Shown piece by piece: positions 52,065 through 59,570 of a DNA stretch of 64,000 nucleotides. The translations under genes and the position numbers were made by a program. The stretch is from Amarobacter sp964507025 (GTDB taxonomy: Bacteria > Chloroflexota > Dehalococcoidia > Tepidiformales > Tepidiformaceae), in NCBI GenBank assembly GCA_964507025.1, contig CAZDOK010000009.1, forward strand, positions 1 through 64,000, in the 5' to 3' direction. Numbering within the stretch: the first letter of the stretch is position 1; every line of letters starts with the position of its first letter. The notes under the pieces were generated by a model that saw only the letters and a program-made list of their open reading frames with translations, searched no databases and was not told the origin of the DNA.

Positions 52065-53384
52065 ATGGAACTCACCCGGACATCGAAGCAGGTGGCGGTA
52101 GTTGGTGGAGGGCTGGCCGGGCTGGCCGCCGCGGCCTACCTGGCGCGTGATGGGCACAGCGTTACCGTGTTCGAGCGCACCGCCGAGGCGGGAGGCCGGG
52201 CACGCACGCGCGAACGCGACCGCGTGCTCCACAACCTCGGCCCGCACGCGTTCTACCGCGGTGGCGCGGCCGAGGAGGTGCTCTCCGAGCTGGGCGTTCG
52301 CTTCACCGGCGGTTCCCCGAACGGCATGGGGGTGGTCATCCGGGGCGGGCACACGGCAGCCCTTCCGCGGGATTCTCGCACGATGCTGACATCCCGCCTG
52401 TTCCGCCTGCACGATCGGGCCGAGGTGGGCGCCCGGATGATGACGCTCCGCGGCGCCGAGCCCGAATCCATGCGTGGCCGCACCGTGGCGCGGTACCTGC
52501 GCGAGGAGTTCGCCCACGACACGGCACGTGATTATGTCGAGGCGGTGATTCGCCTGGCCACGTACGCCAACGCCCCGGAGCACATCGACATCGCCGACGC
52601 GATGCTGCAGCTGCGCGGCGGCGGCATCGGCGGGGTGACCTACATCGATGGGGGCTGGACGACGCTAGTCCAGGGCTTGAACCAGGCCGCGGTGCAGGCC
52701 GGCGCCGGGCTGGCTGCCGGTGCCCGCGTGGTGCACATCGAACCGGGCGGGCGGCCCATCGTCGTCCTCGCCACCGGCGAGCGCATCGAGGTGGACGCTG
52801 TTGTCGTGGCCGTGGCGCCAGAGGTCGCGGCAGAGCTCCTGTCCGTGCCCGCGACCCGGCGGTGGGCAGCTGATGCCATTCCCGCGCGGGCAGCCTGCCT
52901 CGATGTGACGCTGCGGCAGCTGCCGCGGCCACGGCGGCTGTTCGGGCTTGGAGTCGACCGGCCCTGGTACCTCTCGGTGCACACGAAGTTCGCGCGGCTG
53001 GCGCCGGAGGGGCTCACCACCGTCTCAGTGGCGAAGTACCTCCCGGCGGGCGAACCCAACGACCCGGAGGCGGACCTGCACGAACTGGAGGGCATGCTCG
53101 ACATCGTGCAACCCGGCTGGCGGGGACTCGAAACGGGCCGGCAGTTCCTCCCCGAGATGATCGTCACCACGGCCGTCCCCCGGAGCGACCATGGCGGCAT
53201 CCCCCGGCGGCCCGGCCCGGCTGTGCCAGGGGCGGATGGCGTCTTCGTCGCGGGCGACTGGGTGGGGCCGACCGGCTGGCTGACCAACGCGGCGCTCGGG
53301 AGCGCACGGCTGGCGGCCCGGGAAGCGAGCGGCTGGCTCAGCGCGGCCCCTTCCCGCCAGCCGGCCGCGGCGGCGGTAGGATAG
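52065..53384 (+). CDS. FAD-dependent amine-oxidase/protoporphyrinogen-oxidase-like protein
   Basis: This 439-residue flavoprotein has the N-terminal VAVVGGGLAGLAAAAYLARDGH (about 9-30) with FERTAEAGGRART, and the C-terminal DGVFVAGDWVGPTGWLTNAAL. It belongs to the NAD(P)-binding amine-oxidase / CrtI superfamily. GAGGAGGCGACCC precedes the ATG. It sits four bases before the ECF41 sigma gene, which probably overlaps its transcript. Partner oxidoreductases beside ECF41 factors are common, so the sigma factor may control it. Confidence 0.88.
   Translation: MELTRTSKQVAVVGGGLAGLAAAAYLARDGHSVTVFERTAEAGGRARTRERDRVLHNLGPHAFYRGGAAEEVLSELGVRFTGGSPNGMGVVIRGGHTAALPRDSRTMLTSRLFRLHDRAEVGARMMTLRGAEPESMRGRTVARYLREEFAHDTARDYVEAVIRLATYANAPEHIDIADAMLQLRGGGIGGVTYIDGGWTTLVQGLNQAAVQAGAGLAAGARVVHIEPGGRPIVVLATGERIEVDAVVVAVAPEVAAELLSVPATRRWAADAIPARAACLDVTLRQLPRPRRLFGLGVDRPWYLSVHTKFARLAPEGLTTVSVAKYLPAGEPNDPEADLHELEGMLDIVQPGWRGLETGRQFLPEMIVTTAVPRSDHGGIPRRPGPAVPGADGVFVAGDWVGPTGWLTNAALGSARLAAREASGWLSAAPSRQPAAAAVG
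53377..53382 (+). promoter_or_regulatory. -10 box before ECF41 sigma gene
   Basis: TAGGAT, six bases, then GTG at 53389. It lies inside the end of the oxidoreductase gene, so internal leaderless transcription is possible. Confidence 0.4.
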
Positions 53385-53388
53385 GCGC

Positions 53389-54300
53389 GTGGAAGCTGTG
53401 CTCAGGGGCCGCGACGCCACCTTCGAGGAGCACCGGGGGCTGCTCTTCGGAGTGGCCTACCGGATGCTCGGCTCGGTGGCCGGCGCGGAGGACATCGTGC
53501 AGGATGCCTACCTCCGCTTCCGTGGGGCCGAGAGCGAGCCGGCCAACCCGCGCGCCTACCTGGTGACGGTCGTCACGCGCCTCTGCCTGGATGAGCTGAA
53601 GTCGGCGCGGAGCCAGCGCGAGCAGTACATCGGGCCGTGGCTGCCCGAGCCGCTCGTGCGCCTCGGGAGCGAGGTCCCATCGCCCGAGGAGACGGCCGAG
53701 CGCGAGGACAGTGTGAGCCTGGCGTTCCTCGTCATGCTCGAAGCGCTTGGGCCAATCGAACGGGCGGTCTTCCTGCTGCGCGAGGTGTTCGACTACGACT
53801 ACACGGATATCGCCCAGGTGGTCGGTCGCTCGGAGACGGCCTGCCGGCAGGTGTCCCGGCGGGCGCGGGAGCGCATCGCCGAGCGCCAGCACCGCTTCAC
53901 CGCCAGCTACAACCAGCGGCGGGAGCTGACGCTGCGCTTCTTGCAGGCCGTGAACGAGGGCAACCTTGCGGGGCTGATGGAGATCCTTTCGGCCGACGTG
54001 GTGGCGGTCTCGGACGGCGGAGGGAAGCTGGCGAGCGCGCGGCGGCCGGTGTACGGGGCGAACCGTGTGGCCCGCTTTGCCATCGGCATCGCGCGGAAAG
54101 AGCCCATCGCCCGCGTGGAACTCGCCGATATCAACGGCCAGCCGGGGTTCCTGCTCATCACGCCGGGCGGGCGCGTGCGCACGGCGGCCGTGCTCGACGA
54201 GGGCGACGGGCGGATCACGGCGGTCTACGCCATCCGCAACCCGGAGAAGCTGCGGCACATCGGCGATGGTGGGCGAATCGAGGCGCCGGCGGTGGGCTAG
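53389..54300 (+). CDS. sigJ: ECF41-family sigma factor (SigJ-like)
   Basis: This 303-residue sigma factor has region 2 (about 12-75: YRMLGSVAGAEDIVQDAYLRF) and region 4 (about 115-170: ERAVFLLREVFDYDYTDIAQVVGRSETACRQ). A linker with the WLPEP motif lies between them, and a SnoaL-like C-terminal domain follows (about 180-300) with DGGGK and NPEKL. Those motifs define ECF41, in which the fused C-terminal domain controls activity without a separate anti-sigma factor. It starts with GTG. The adjacent FAD oxidoreductase is its likely target, inferred from family context. It overlaps the convergent gene's stop by four bases. Confidence 0.93.
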   Translation: MEAVLRGRDATFEEHRGLLFGVAYRMLGSVAGAEDIVQDAYLRFRGAESEPANPRAYLVTVVTRLCLDELKSARSQREQYIGPWLPEPLVRLGSEVPSPEETAEREDSVSLAFLVMLEALGPIERAVFLLREVFDYDYTDIAQVVGRSETACRQVSRRARERIAERQHRFTASYNQRRELTLRFLQAVNEGNLAGLMEILSADVVAVSDGGGKLASARRPVYGANRVARFAIGIARKEPIARVELADINGQPGFLLITPGGRVRTAAVLDEGDGRITAVYAIRNPEKLRHIGDGGRIEAPAVG

Positions 54301-54866
54301 ACCTGTCCGGAGACGTGGTCGATCTGGACCGCGCCGCCCTTCTGCTTCATGTACCCTCCCACGGTGCGGCCCACATCCGCAACCTCGGTGACATTGATCT
54401 TGCGCTGGCCGGGCACGCGCTTCGCATCCCAGCCGCTGAGCTTGATTGGCATCCCGCCGGACCAGTCCTTCTGGTCGGGGATGACGGCGGTGCTGGCATC
54501 GATGGCAGCCTTCCAATTCGCCTCGGTGGCCACGGTGTTGCCGAGCGTGCCCGCAACCATGGCGGGCGGCTTGCCGGAGTCGATCCGCGCGCCCGTCTTG
54601 GCGATCGCGCCTTTCGCGTCCTCGGCGACGTGCTTCTGCTTGAACGCGTCGGTCAGCGAGACCTTGCTGATGGGCACCTTGCTCTTGCCGTCGAAGCCGT
54701 CGATCAGGCGCTGGACCTGTCCGCTGGCCGCGCGATTGCCGGCGAGCCGCTGCAGCCCTTCAAGCGCGGCGCCGGCGGGGAGGGTAGCGCGCCGGGCGCG
54801 CGCCGCGCCCGGCCTCTTCGCGAGGGAGGCTGGCTGCGCAGGCTGGCGAACGCGTTCGAGGGCCAT
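54297..54866 (-). CDS. LQ-AGNRA-leader protein, putative exported toxin or cargo
   Basis: This 189-residue protein has an Ala/Arg-rich leader (about 1-35), then LEGLQRLAGNRAASGQVQRL (about 36-55). That is the motif shared with the 600-residue kinase-like protein at 29581 and with eCIS-linked proteins. The C-terminal 130 residues (KVSLTDAFKQKHVAEDAKG; MPIKLSGWDAKRVPGQRK; GAVQIDHVSGQV) match no domain I know. No signal peptide. A TAGACT box nine bases before the ATG suggests a near-leaderless start. No injection-system structural gene is nearby. Confidence 0.65.
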   Translation of the reverse strand: MALERVRQPAQPASLAKRPGAARARRATLPAGAALEGLQRLAGNRAASGQVQRLIDGFDGKSKVPISKVSLTDAFKQKHVAEDAKGAIAKTGARIDSGKPPAMVAGTLGNTVATEANWKAAIDASTAVIPDQKDWSGGMPIKLSGWDAKRVPGQRKINVTEVADVGRTVGGYMKQKGGAVQIDHVSGQV

Positions 54867-54911
54867 GACGCACGCAGTCTACACACCTCGAAGCGGCCTT
54901 GAGGGTGGGCT

Positions 54912-56330
54912 TTACTCCGCAGGCGGAGGCGCATTCCCGCCGCCGCCCCGGCCCCGCCTGCGGCGCCTGCCCGAACGGAGGCCCTGCGGTTCGGCGCCGG
55001 CGGTGTCCTGGGCGGGCGGGGGAGCCTGCTGCGCACGCTCGCCGGCACCCTCGCGCGGGGGGCGCGGCTGACGGGGGGCTTCGCCGGCGCCCTGTCCCCC
55101 GCGCCGGAAGACGCGGCCCTCGGCGGCGTTGGCCGGGGTGCTGGCCGGGCGCTGGGCAGGGCGTTCCTGGCGAGGCTCGCGGCGCGCCTGCTGGTCGCGT
55201 TCACGGGGCTGCTGGGCAGGTGGGCCACCGCCGCGGCGGCCTGGCTGCTGGCGTCCCGCGGGCCGTTCCTGGCCGGGTCTGGGCTGCTCGCCGCGCGGGG
55301 GGCGAGCGGGGACGACGCGGCGAGGCCCACCACCCGGAAGCCGGCCGCGGCCCGGGCCCGGTTCGAAGGCGGCGCCTTCATCGAGCCAGTCCTCGCCGGC
55401 TTCCTTGCGGGCGGCGGCCAGGAGGTCTTCCTCGGTCGCCTCGATGAGCCCCTGGGCGATGGCGTCGGCCCGGCTGATGCTGGGCGGGGGCTCGCCGCTC
55501 TTGCTGGCGGTGTCCCAGCGCACCACGGTGCCGAGGTCACGGTCACCGACTTCGATGCGCTGACCCTCGACCACGAGGGTGACCTGGCGGCGGAGGATGT
55601 TGATGGCGATGACCTTGCCTTCGCCCGTCGGGGTGCTGCAGCGCTGGCCGATCTTCGGGAGCGACTTGCGCATCTCCTTGTAGCCCTCTTCCTCGTAGGA
55701 GAGGCAACAGAGGAGGCGGCCGCAGAGCCCGCTGATCTTCTGCGGATTGAGCGGCAGTTCCTGCTCCTTGGCCATGCGGATGGAGATCGAGGGGAAGGTG
55801 GTGAGCCAGTTCGAGCAACAAAGCTCGCGCCCGCAGATGCCGTATCCACCCGCCTGGCGCGCGCGATCGCGCGCTCCCATCTGGCGCATTTCGACGCGCG
55901 CCTTGAAGCGGTCGCCCGCTCGTTTGACGAAGTCGCGGTAGTCGATGCGCTCTTCGCTGGTGAAGGAGAAGGTCAGCCGGCGTCCGTCGAGGGTGAATTC
56001 GGATCCGTCGATGTGGGCGGGAAACCCGAGCTCCTCGCCGAGGCGGCGTGCCTCGGGGAGAAGCTCCTCAGCTTTCCGCCGAAGTTCATCGGCCTTGCGG
56101 ATGTCGGCCTCGGTGGCGAGGCGCAGGATGGGCTTCAGCTCTTCGCGGCCGAGTTCGTTGACGACGACCTGATCAGGGGCAATGACGACCTTTGCGACTT
56201 CGGGGCCGCGGGTGGTTTCGACCACGACGAATTCGCCGGGCTCGAGTCGCATGCCGGCGGTATGGAAGTAGAAGATCTTGCCGGCGTTTCGAAAGCGTAC
56301 GCCGGCGACGCGTGGCAGTTCCTCAGGCAT
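54912..56330 (-). CDS. ricT: PSP1/RicT-family protein with long basic tail
   Basis: This 472-residue protein has the PSP1 domain (about 1-275). It begins VAGVRFRNAGKIFYFHTAG and has the Cys set GICGRELCCSNWL and GLCGRLLCCLSYEEEGY, which binds Fe-S in the RicAFT (YaaT) complex of Firmicutes; that complex affects RNA processing and development. The C-terminal 170 residues are a low-complexity Pro/Arg/Gly/Gln tail not present in usual 270-residue members. It may bind RNA. It overlaps holB by eight bases, the same order as in Firmicutes (holB-yaaT). Confidence 0.9.
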   Translation of the reverse strand: MPEELPRVAGVRFRNAGKIFYFHTAGMRLEPGEFVVVETTRGPEVAKVVIAPDQVVVNELGREELKPILRLATEADIRKADELRRKAEELLPEARRLGEELGFPAHIDGSEFTLDGRRLTFSFTSEERIDYRDFVKRAGDRFKARVEMRQMGARDRARQAGGYGICGRELCCSNWLTTFPSISIRMAKEQELPLNPQKISGLCGRLLCCLSYEEEGYKEMRKSLPKIGQRCSTPTGEGKVIAINILRRQVTLVVEGQRIEVGDRDLGTVVRWDTASKSGEPPPSISRADAIAQGLIEATEEDLLAAARKEAGEDWLDEGAAFEPGPGRGRLPGGGPRRVVPARPPRGEQPRPGQERPAGRQQPGRRGGGPPAQQPRERDQQARREPRQERPAQRPASTPANAAEGRVFRRGGQGAGEAPRQPRPPREGAGERAQQAPPPAQDTAGAEPQGLRSGRRRRRGRGGGGNAPPPAE

Positions 56331-57435
56331 AGGCCGCGGATTCTTCCTCGGGGCTCGTGGCCAGTGTAACTCGGGGGAAGCACAGGAGCATAAGCTCGAA
56401 GGCCGGGCGTGCCATGACGTTCGCCTGGAGGTCGGCGCGGGCAGTGACGATGGCGCGCAGCGCCTCAATGTAACCGGCCATGGCCTCCTTGCCCTCGCCG
56501 GAGGCGACGCCCTCCCGCAGGCGCTCCTCCCAGAACGACTCCCAGGTGTCGATCTCGGCGAGGATGGCGTAACGGTCCCTGCGCCAGCGCTCGGCGAGGT
56601 CGCTGGCGTAGGCGAAGCGCTCGCGCAGGGGGGCGGCGGCGACGCGGGCGCAACGTTCGAGCAGGCGGCCGCGGTCGCCCATGAGGTCGGGATGGGCCGC
56701 GAATTCGATGGCGCGGCCCGGCCGGCCCCGGCAGGCGTCGGCGGCTCGGGCAGCAAGCTCACGGTCGATGCCGCGGGCAACGAGGCCGTGCTCGATGGTG
56801 GCGCGGGGCACCGGGCGGACCTCGATCCGGCGGCAGCGGCTGAGGATGGTTTCGAGGATCGCTTCGGGCGCCGCCGAGACCAGGCAGAAGACCGTGTGCC
56901 CGGGCGGCTCCTCCAGTGTCTTCAAAACCGTGTGGGCGGCATCGCGCCCGAAGCGGTCGGCCGGGTCGATGAGGATGACGCGGTGGCGCGCCTCGAAGGG
57001 GTAGCGCGCGACGAGCTCGATGAGGCCGCGCACCTGGCAGATGCGGATATCGCGCGAATCGGGGTGCCTGGGGTGCGATTCGCCATCGCGTGGCTTGCAG
57101 AGCGCATCGCCGGGGCCGAGCGCGATGATGTCGGGGTGCGCGCCTTCGAGGATGAGGCGGCATGGGCGGCACTCGCCGCAGGGCTCGAGTGGGGAGGACT
57201 CAAGGGAGGAGGGAGGAGGGAGGAGGGAGGAGTCGTCGCCAAAAAGGCTCGCGCCGGCGGTGGTGGGCGGGTTGAGGCGTTCGCAGTTCAACAGGAGGGC
57301 GTACTCGATGGCGAGGGCGGTCCTGCCGGTCCCTTCGGGTCCGGCGAAGAGCAGCGCGTGGGGCGGCTCATCGCTGGCGGCGAGGGCCTGCAGCTCGCGG
57401 ATGATGTCCTGGTGGCCGATGACGCGGTCGCCCAT
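56323..57435 (-). CDS. holB: DNA polymerase III delta-prime subunit
   Basis: This 370-residue clamp-loader subunit has a P-loop GPEGTGRTAL (about 32-41) with Arg in place of Lys, as in catalytically inert delta-prime. The zinc site is Cys51 and CGECRPC (86-92). The sensor-type SRC motif (LSRCRRIEVRP) and the HTVLKTLEEPP segment also match. A 34-residue insert made by a seven-base repeat lies between Cys51 and Cys86. Leaderless start: a TAGGCT box is six bases upstream. It is in an operon with ricT. Confidence 0.92.
   Translation of the reverse strand: MGDRVIGHQDIIRELQALAASDEPPHALLFAGPEGTGRTALAIEYALLLNCERLNPPTTAGASLFGDDSSLLPPPSSLESSPLEPCGECRPCRLILEGAHPDIIALGPGDALCKPRDGESHPRHPDSRDIRICQVRGLIELVARYPFEARHRVILIDPADRFGRDAAHTVLKTLEEPPGHTVFCLVSAAPEAILETILSRCRRIEVRPVPRATIEHGLVARGIDRELAARAADACRGRPGRAIEFAAHPDLMGDRGRLLERCARVAAAPLRERFAYASDLAERWRRDRYAILAEIDTWESFWEERLREGVASGEGKEAMAGYIEALRAIVTARADLQANVMARPAFELMLLCFPRVTLATSPEEESAAYA
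57204..57231. repeat. Four tandem GGGAGGA units inside holB
   Basis: Four exact seven-base units lie in the coding sequence. Seven is not a multiple of three, so gain or loss of a unit would shift the holB frame. Confidence 0.85.
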
Positions 57436-57441
57436 CTTCGT

Positions 57442-57447
57442 AGCCTA
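57442..57447 (-). promoter_or_regulatory. -10 box of leaderless holB
   Basis: Minus-strand TAGGCT, six bases, then ATG at 57435; no ribosome site. Confidence 0.5.
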
Positions 57448-57496
57448 CCGCCGGTCCCGCCGGCCCGCACGCCGCGTTCCGCCCTTGGGGGGTTGA

Positions 57497-57524
57497 GGCC
57501 TGGCGGTTGGGCGGCCGCCAGGCC
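57497..57524 (-). terminator. Hairpin after HTH gene
   Basis: A perfect 10-bp stem (GGCCTGGCGG) with an eight-base loop lies between the HTH gene stop at 57575 and holB. There is no clear T-run. Confidence 0.5.
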
Positions 57525-57574
57525 CCATTGCCGGGGAGGATTCCCACCGGTTAGACCGGCGGCCCTCCCGCCTC

Positions 57575-57880
57575 TTACACCTGGCCCGCCCGGTCTTTAC
57601 CTGCCCGGCCGCGCTCGAGCACCCGGAAGATGGTCCGGCGGGACAGGCCGAACATCCGGGCAAGCTCATCGACCGACACGCCATCGTGGGCGGCAGCATG
57701 CAGGATGCTGCGGTCGCGGCCCTCGCGCAGGATGGCGGTGGCGCCGCCGTTCGTGTCGTAGCGGCAGCGCGGGAGGGGGCAGCGCAGGCACGAGGGGTAG
57801 AGGTCGCAGCCCGTATCGGCGTAGTCGACGTATTCCGGCAGCGCGTCGGAGCGCGGCGGAAGCTCGAGCGGCATGTCCAC
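57575..57880 (-). CDS. Small Cys-rich helix-turn-helix protein
   Basis: This 101-residue protein has an N-terminal Cys cluster (CDLYPSCLRCPLPRC, about 25-39) that could bind zinc or Fe-S. The helix-turn-helix (about 65-92) contains GVSVDELARMFGLSRRTIFRVLERG. It starts with GTG at 57880 behind GAGGTGACTCC. The promoter region carries a perfect LexA-type core between -35 and -10 boxes, so it is probably induced by DNA damage. It may be a small regulator of phage or mobile-element type; targets are unknown. Confidence 0.78.
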   Translation of the reverse strand: MDMPLELPPRSDALPEYVDYADTGCDLYPSCLRCPLPRCRYDTNGGATAILREGRDRSILHAAAHDGVSVDELARMFGLSRRTIFRVLERGRAGKDRAGQV

Positions 57881-57915
57881 GGAGTCACCTCGGACGCTGG
57901 CGTTGGTAGCTCCCG

Positions 57916-57944
57916 AGAGTAGAACGTATGTTCTGATTCATCAA
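57916..57944 (-). promoter_or_regulatory. Promoter with candidate SOS (LexA) box
   Basis: Minus strand: TTGATG (57944-57939), 17-base spacer, TACTCT (57921-57916). GAACGTATGTTC (57922-57933) fills most of the spacer. It matches the Gram-positive LexA consensus GAAC-RNRY-GTTC. Confidence 0.65.
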
Positions 57945-58049
57945 CAGCGGGCTGTCGCCGCCGGACCAAGTCGACACCGGTTGGCGCACCGCGGGGCGGC
58001 GCGAGCGGGCGCGTCAGCCAACCGTTGGCGTACGTGCTGGTGGCATGCC

Positions 58050-58520
58050 ATGAACAGCGGCATGAACGCGATCTGCGGGGCAATCACGCGGAAGGGCGGA
58101 CGTTGCCAGAACAGGCTCGGCGATCACTGTCCGTATCACACCGACGAGCAGCGGGCGCGTGCCTCCGCCCCGGCACCGGGCACCGAGGCGCGCCGCCAGC
58201 CCGGGAGGCGCGAGGCGATCGCGGGGCGCGACCTCCACGCGGTGGCCTGGGCGTTGCTCGAGGACCTGCTGGCGGATGACACGCTGGACGCGGGCCGGCG
58301 AGCCTCGGCGGGAGCCACGCTCATCCGGGTGGTGGAAGGGCTGGGCGAGCCGCCGGTATCACGCGAGCGGGCAGCGGCGGAGATCGCCCTCCGCGGGATG
58401 ATCATGCACGGGCTGCCGCCCCGGAACGCGGAGGAGTGGGCGCTGGCGGAGGAGCTCTTCACGCCGGACGCGATTGCGATGTTCCGGACGTGGAAGCCGG
58501 GGCTCGAGGATGCGTTTTGA
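58050..58520 (+). CDS. Zinc-finger protein, phage-terminase-small-subunit-like
   Basis: This 156-residue protein begins with CGAITRKGGRCQNRLGDHCPYH (about 8-29), a CxxxT-xxG-xxC-x6-CxxH finger. Such fingers occur at the start of small phage-like proteins of terminase small-subunit or HGGXSTGXXT-like type. The remainder is helical and charged, without a known domain. The ATG is 170 bases from the divergent HTH gene, so it could share the SOS-box region. The function is unknown. Confidence 0.62.
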   Translation: MNSGMNAICGAITRKGGRCQNRLGDHCPYHTDEQRARASAPAPGTEARRQPGRREAIAGRDLHAVAWALLEDLLADDTLDAGRRASAGATLIRVVEGLGEPPVSRERAAAEIALRGMIMHGLPPRNAEEWALAEELFTPDAIAMFRTWKPGLEDAF

Positions 58521-58549
58521 GGCGGCGGCCGGGGCGGTCGACTCGCCAG

Positions 58550-58900
58550 TCAGCGCCGTTCGTCGAACTCGCGGACGAGTTTCGCGGGGGCGCTCCGGCG
58601 CCAGGCGGCTTCGAGCATCTCCTGGAGACGGGCGTCGGTCACGACCGGGAGGCGCACCAGGACGGCCGGCCAGCCGGCGTAGTGCGCCGTCTGGAAGTAG
58701 ACCTCGGGCTCGCTGGCGATGAGGAACTCTTTTTCGTCCACGCTACTCGTGGGGATGACGACCGTCTCGCCATCCTCCTTCAGCCTGGCCACGAGGCGTT
58801 TCCGCACCTTAAGGGCGGGGGTGCCATACGAGGTGGCTTCCTCGACACCGGGGAGGTGGCCGGCAAGGCGGACGACCCGGCGGAACAGGTCCTCGGACAT
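58550..58900 (-). CDS. MmcQ/YjbR-family protein
   Basis: This 116-residue protein has the family pattern LPGVEEATSYGTPALKVRKRLVARL (about 17-41), then FQTAHYAGWPAVLVRLP and a C-terminal EMLEAAWRR. It is a small CyaY-like-fold DNA-binding-type protein; the biological role is unclear. Leaderless start (TAAGCT, seven bases, ATG). Confidence 0.9.
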   Translation of the reverse strand: MSEDLFRRVVRLAGHLPGVEEATSYGTPALKVRKRLVARLKEDGETVVIPTSSVDEKEFLIASEPEVYFQTAHYAGWPAVLVRLPVVTDARLQEMLEAAWRRSAPAKLVREFDERR

Positions 58901-58907
58901 GGGGCCG

Positions 58908-58913
58908 AGCTTA
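58908..58913 (-). promoter_or_regulatory. -10 box of leaderless YjbR gene
   Basis: Minus-strand TAAGCT, seven bases, then ATG at 58900; no ribosome site. Confidence 0.45.
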
Positions 58914-58930
58914 GCATGCTCCGACGGCCG

Positions 58931-59491
58931 TCAGTTGAAGGCGATGCCGGTGAGGGTGTTGAGCCACTGGTCGGCGGGGATGAACGACGAGGCGAGGGTG
59001 AGGTGCCCCTCTTCGTCCATGGCGACCACGGTGTTCTCGCCGATTTCGGCCAGGGCGAACCGGACCGCGCCGAGCCGGAGGTTATCGACCCGCGTGCCCT
59101 GGATGGTCACCACGGTATCGGCGCCAGCGGCCACCTGCGAGGCAAGGGTGGCGATGGTCACGCCCTTCACGGTCTTGCCGTTGGCCTGGATTTCGGCCGT
59201 GGGGAGCGCGCCGAACTCGGCTTTCGTGGGGGCATAGCGCGTCTGGCCTGCCACCACCTGGACGACCGGGGTGTCATCGGGCACCGGGGTCGGCTTCGGG
59301 AGTGGGGTATCGGGCACCTGTGGCTGGTCTTGCGCGCCGACGGCAGTGCGCTGGGCATCCGCGGCGCTCAGGGTTGGCGTGGCCGTGGCATCATCGCCGG
59401 CGGGCTGGCCGTTGTCGTCGCCGCCGCCACAGGCCGTGAACAACAGCACGGCAAGGGCAATCGGTGCGGCAGCGAGGGTCCATCGTCGCAT
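58931..59491 (-). CDS. Lipoprotein of unknown function
   Basis: This 186-residue protein has a signal helix ending in lipobox LLFTAC (Cys21 or near). A Gly/Asp- and Pro/Thr-rich linker and an oxidoreductase-type molybdopterin-like or SLBB-like small domain (about 100-180: VKGVTIATLASQVAAGADTVVTIQG) follow. The domain call is weak. GGAGATTG precedes the ATG. It lies 79 bases after the DUF5667-type gene, possibly in the same transcript. Confidence 0.75.
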   Translation of the reverse strand: MRRWTLAAAPIALAVLLFTACGGGDDNGQPAGDDATATPTLSAADAQRTAVGAQDQPQVPDTPLPKPTPVPDDTPVVQVVAGQTRYAPTKAEFGALPTAEIQANGKTVKGVTIATLASQVAAGADTVVTIQGTRVDNLRLGAVRFALAEIGENTVVAMDEEGHLTLASSFIPADQWLNTLTGIAFN

Positions 59492-59570
59492 CAGGCAATC
59501 TCCGGGGGTGGGGGCACTCAGAGGGTAGGCAGCGGCCGGGCAGGGGGCAATGCGCGGGTAAACCGGCGGT

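Noticed and set aside
51435..53384. Possible long fusion upstream of the FAD oxidoreductase
   Set aside because: The first 200 codons are the wrong frame of the phosphoesterase gene. The ribosome site GAGGAGG directly before 52065 marks the real start.
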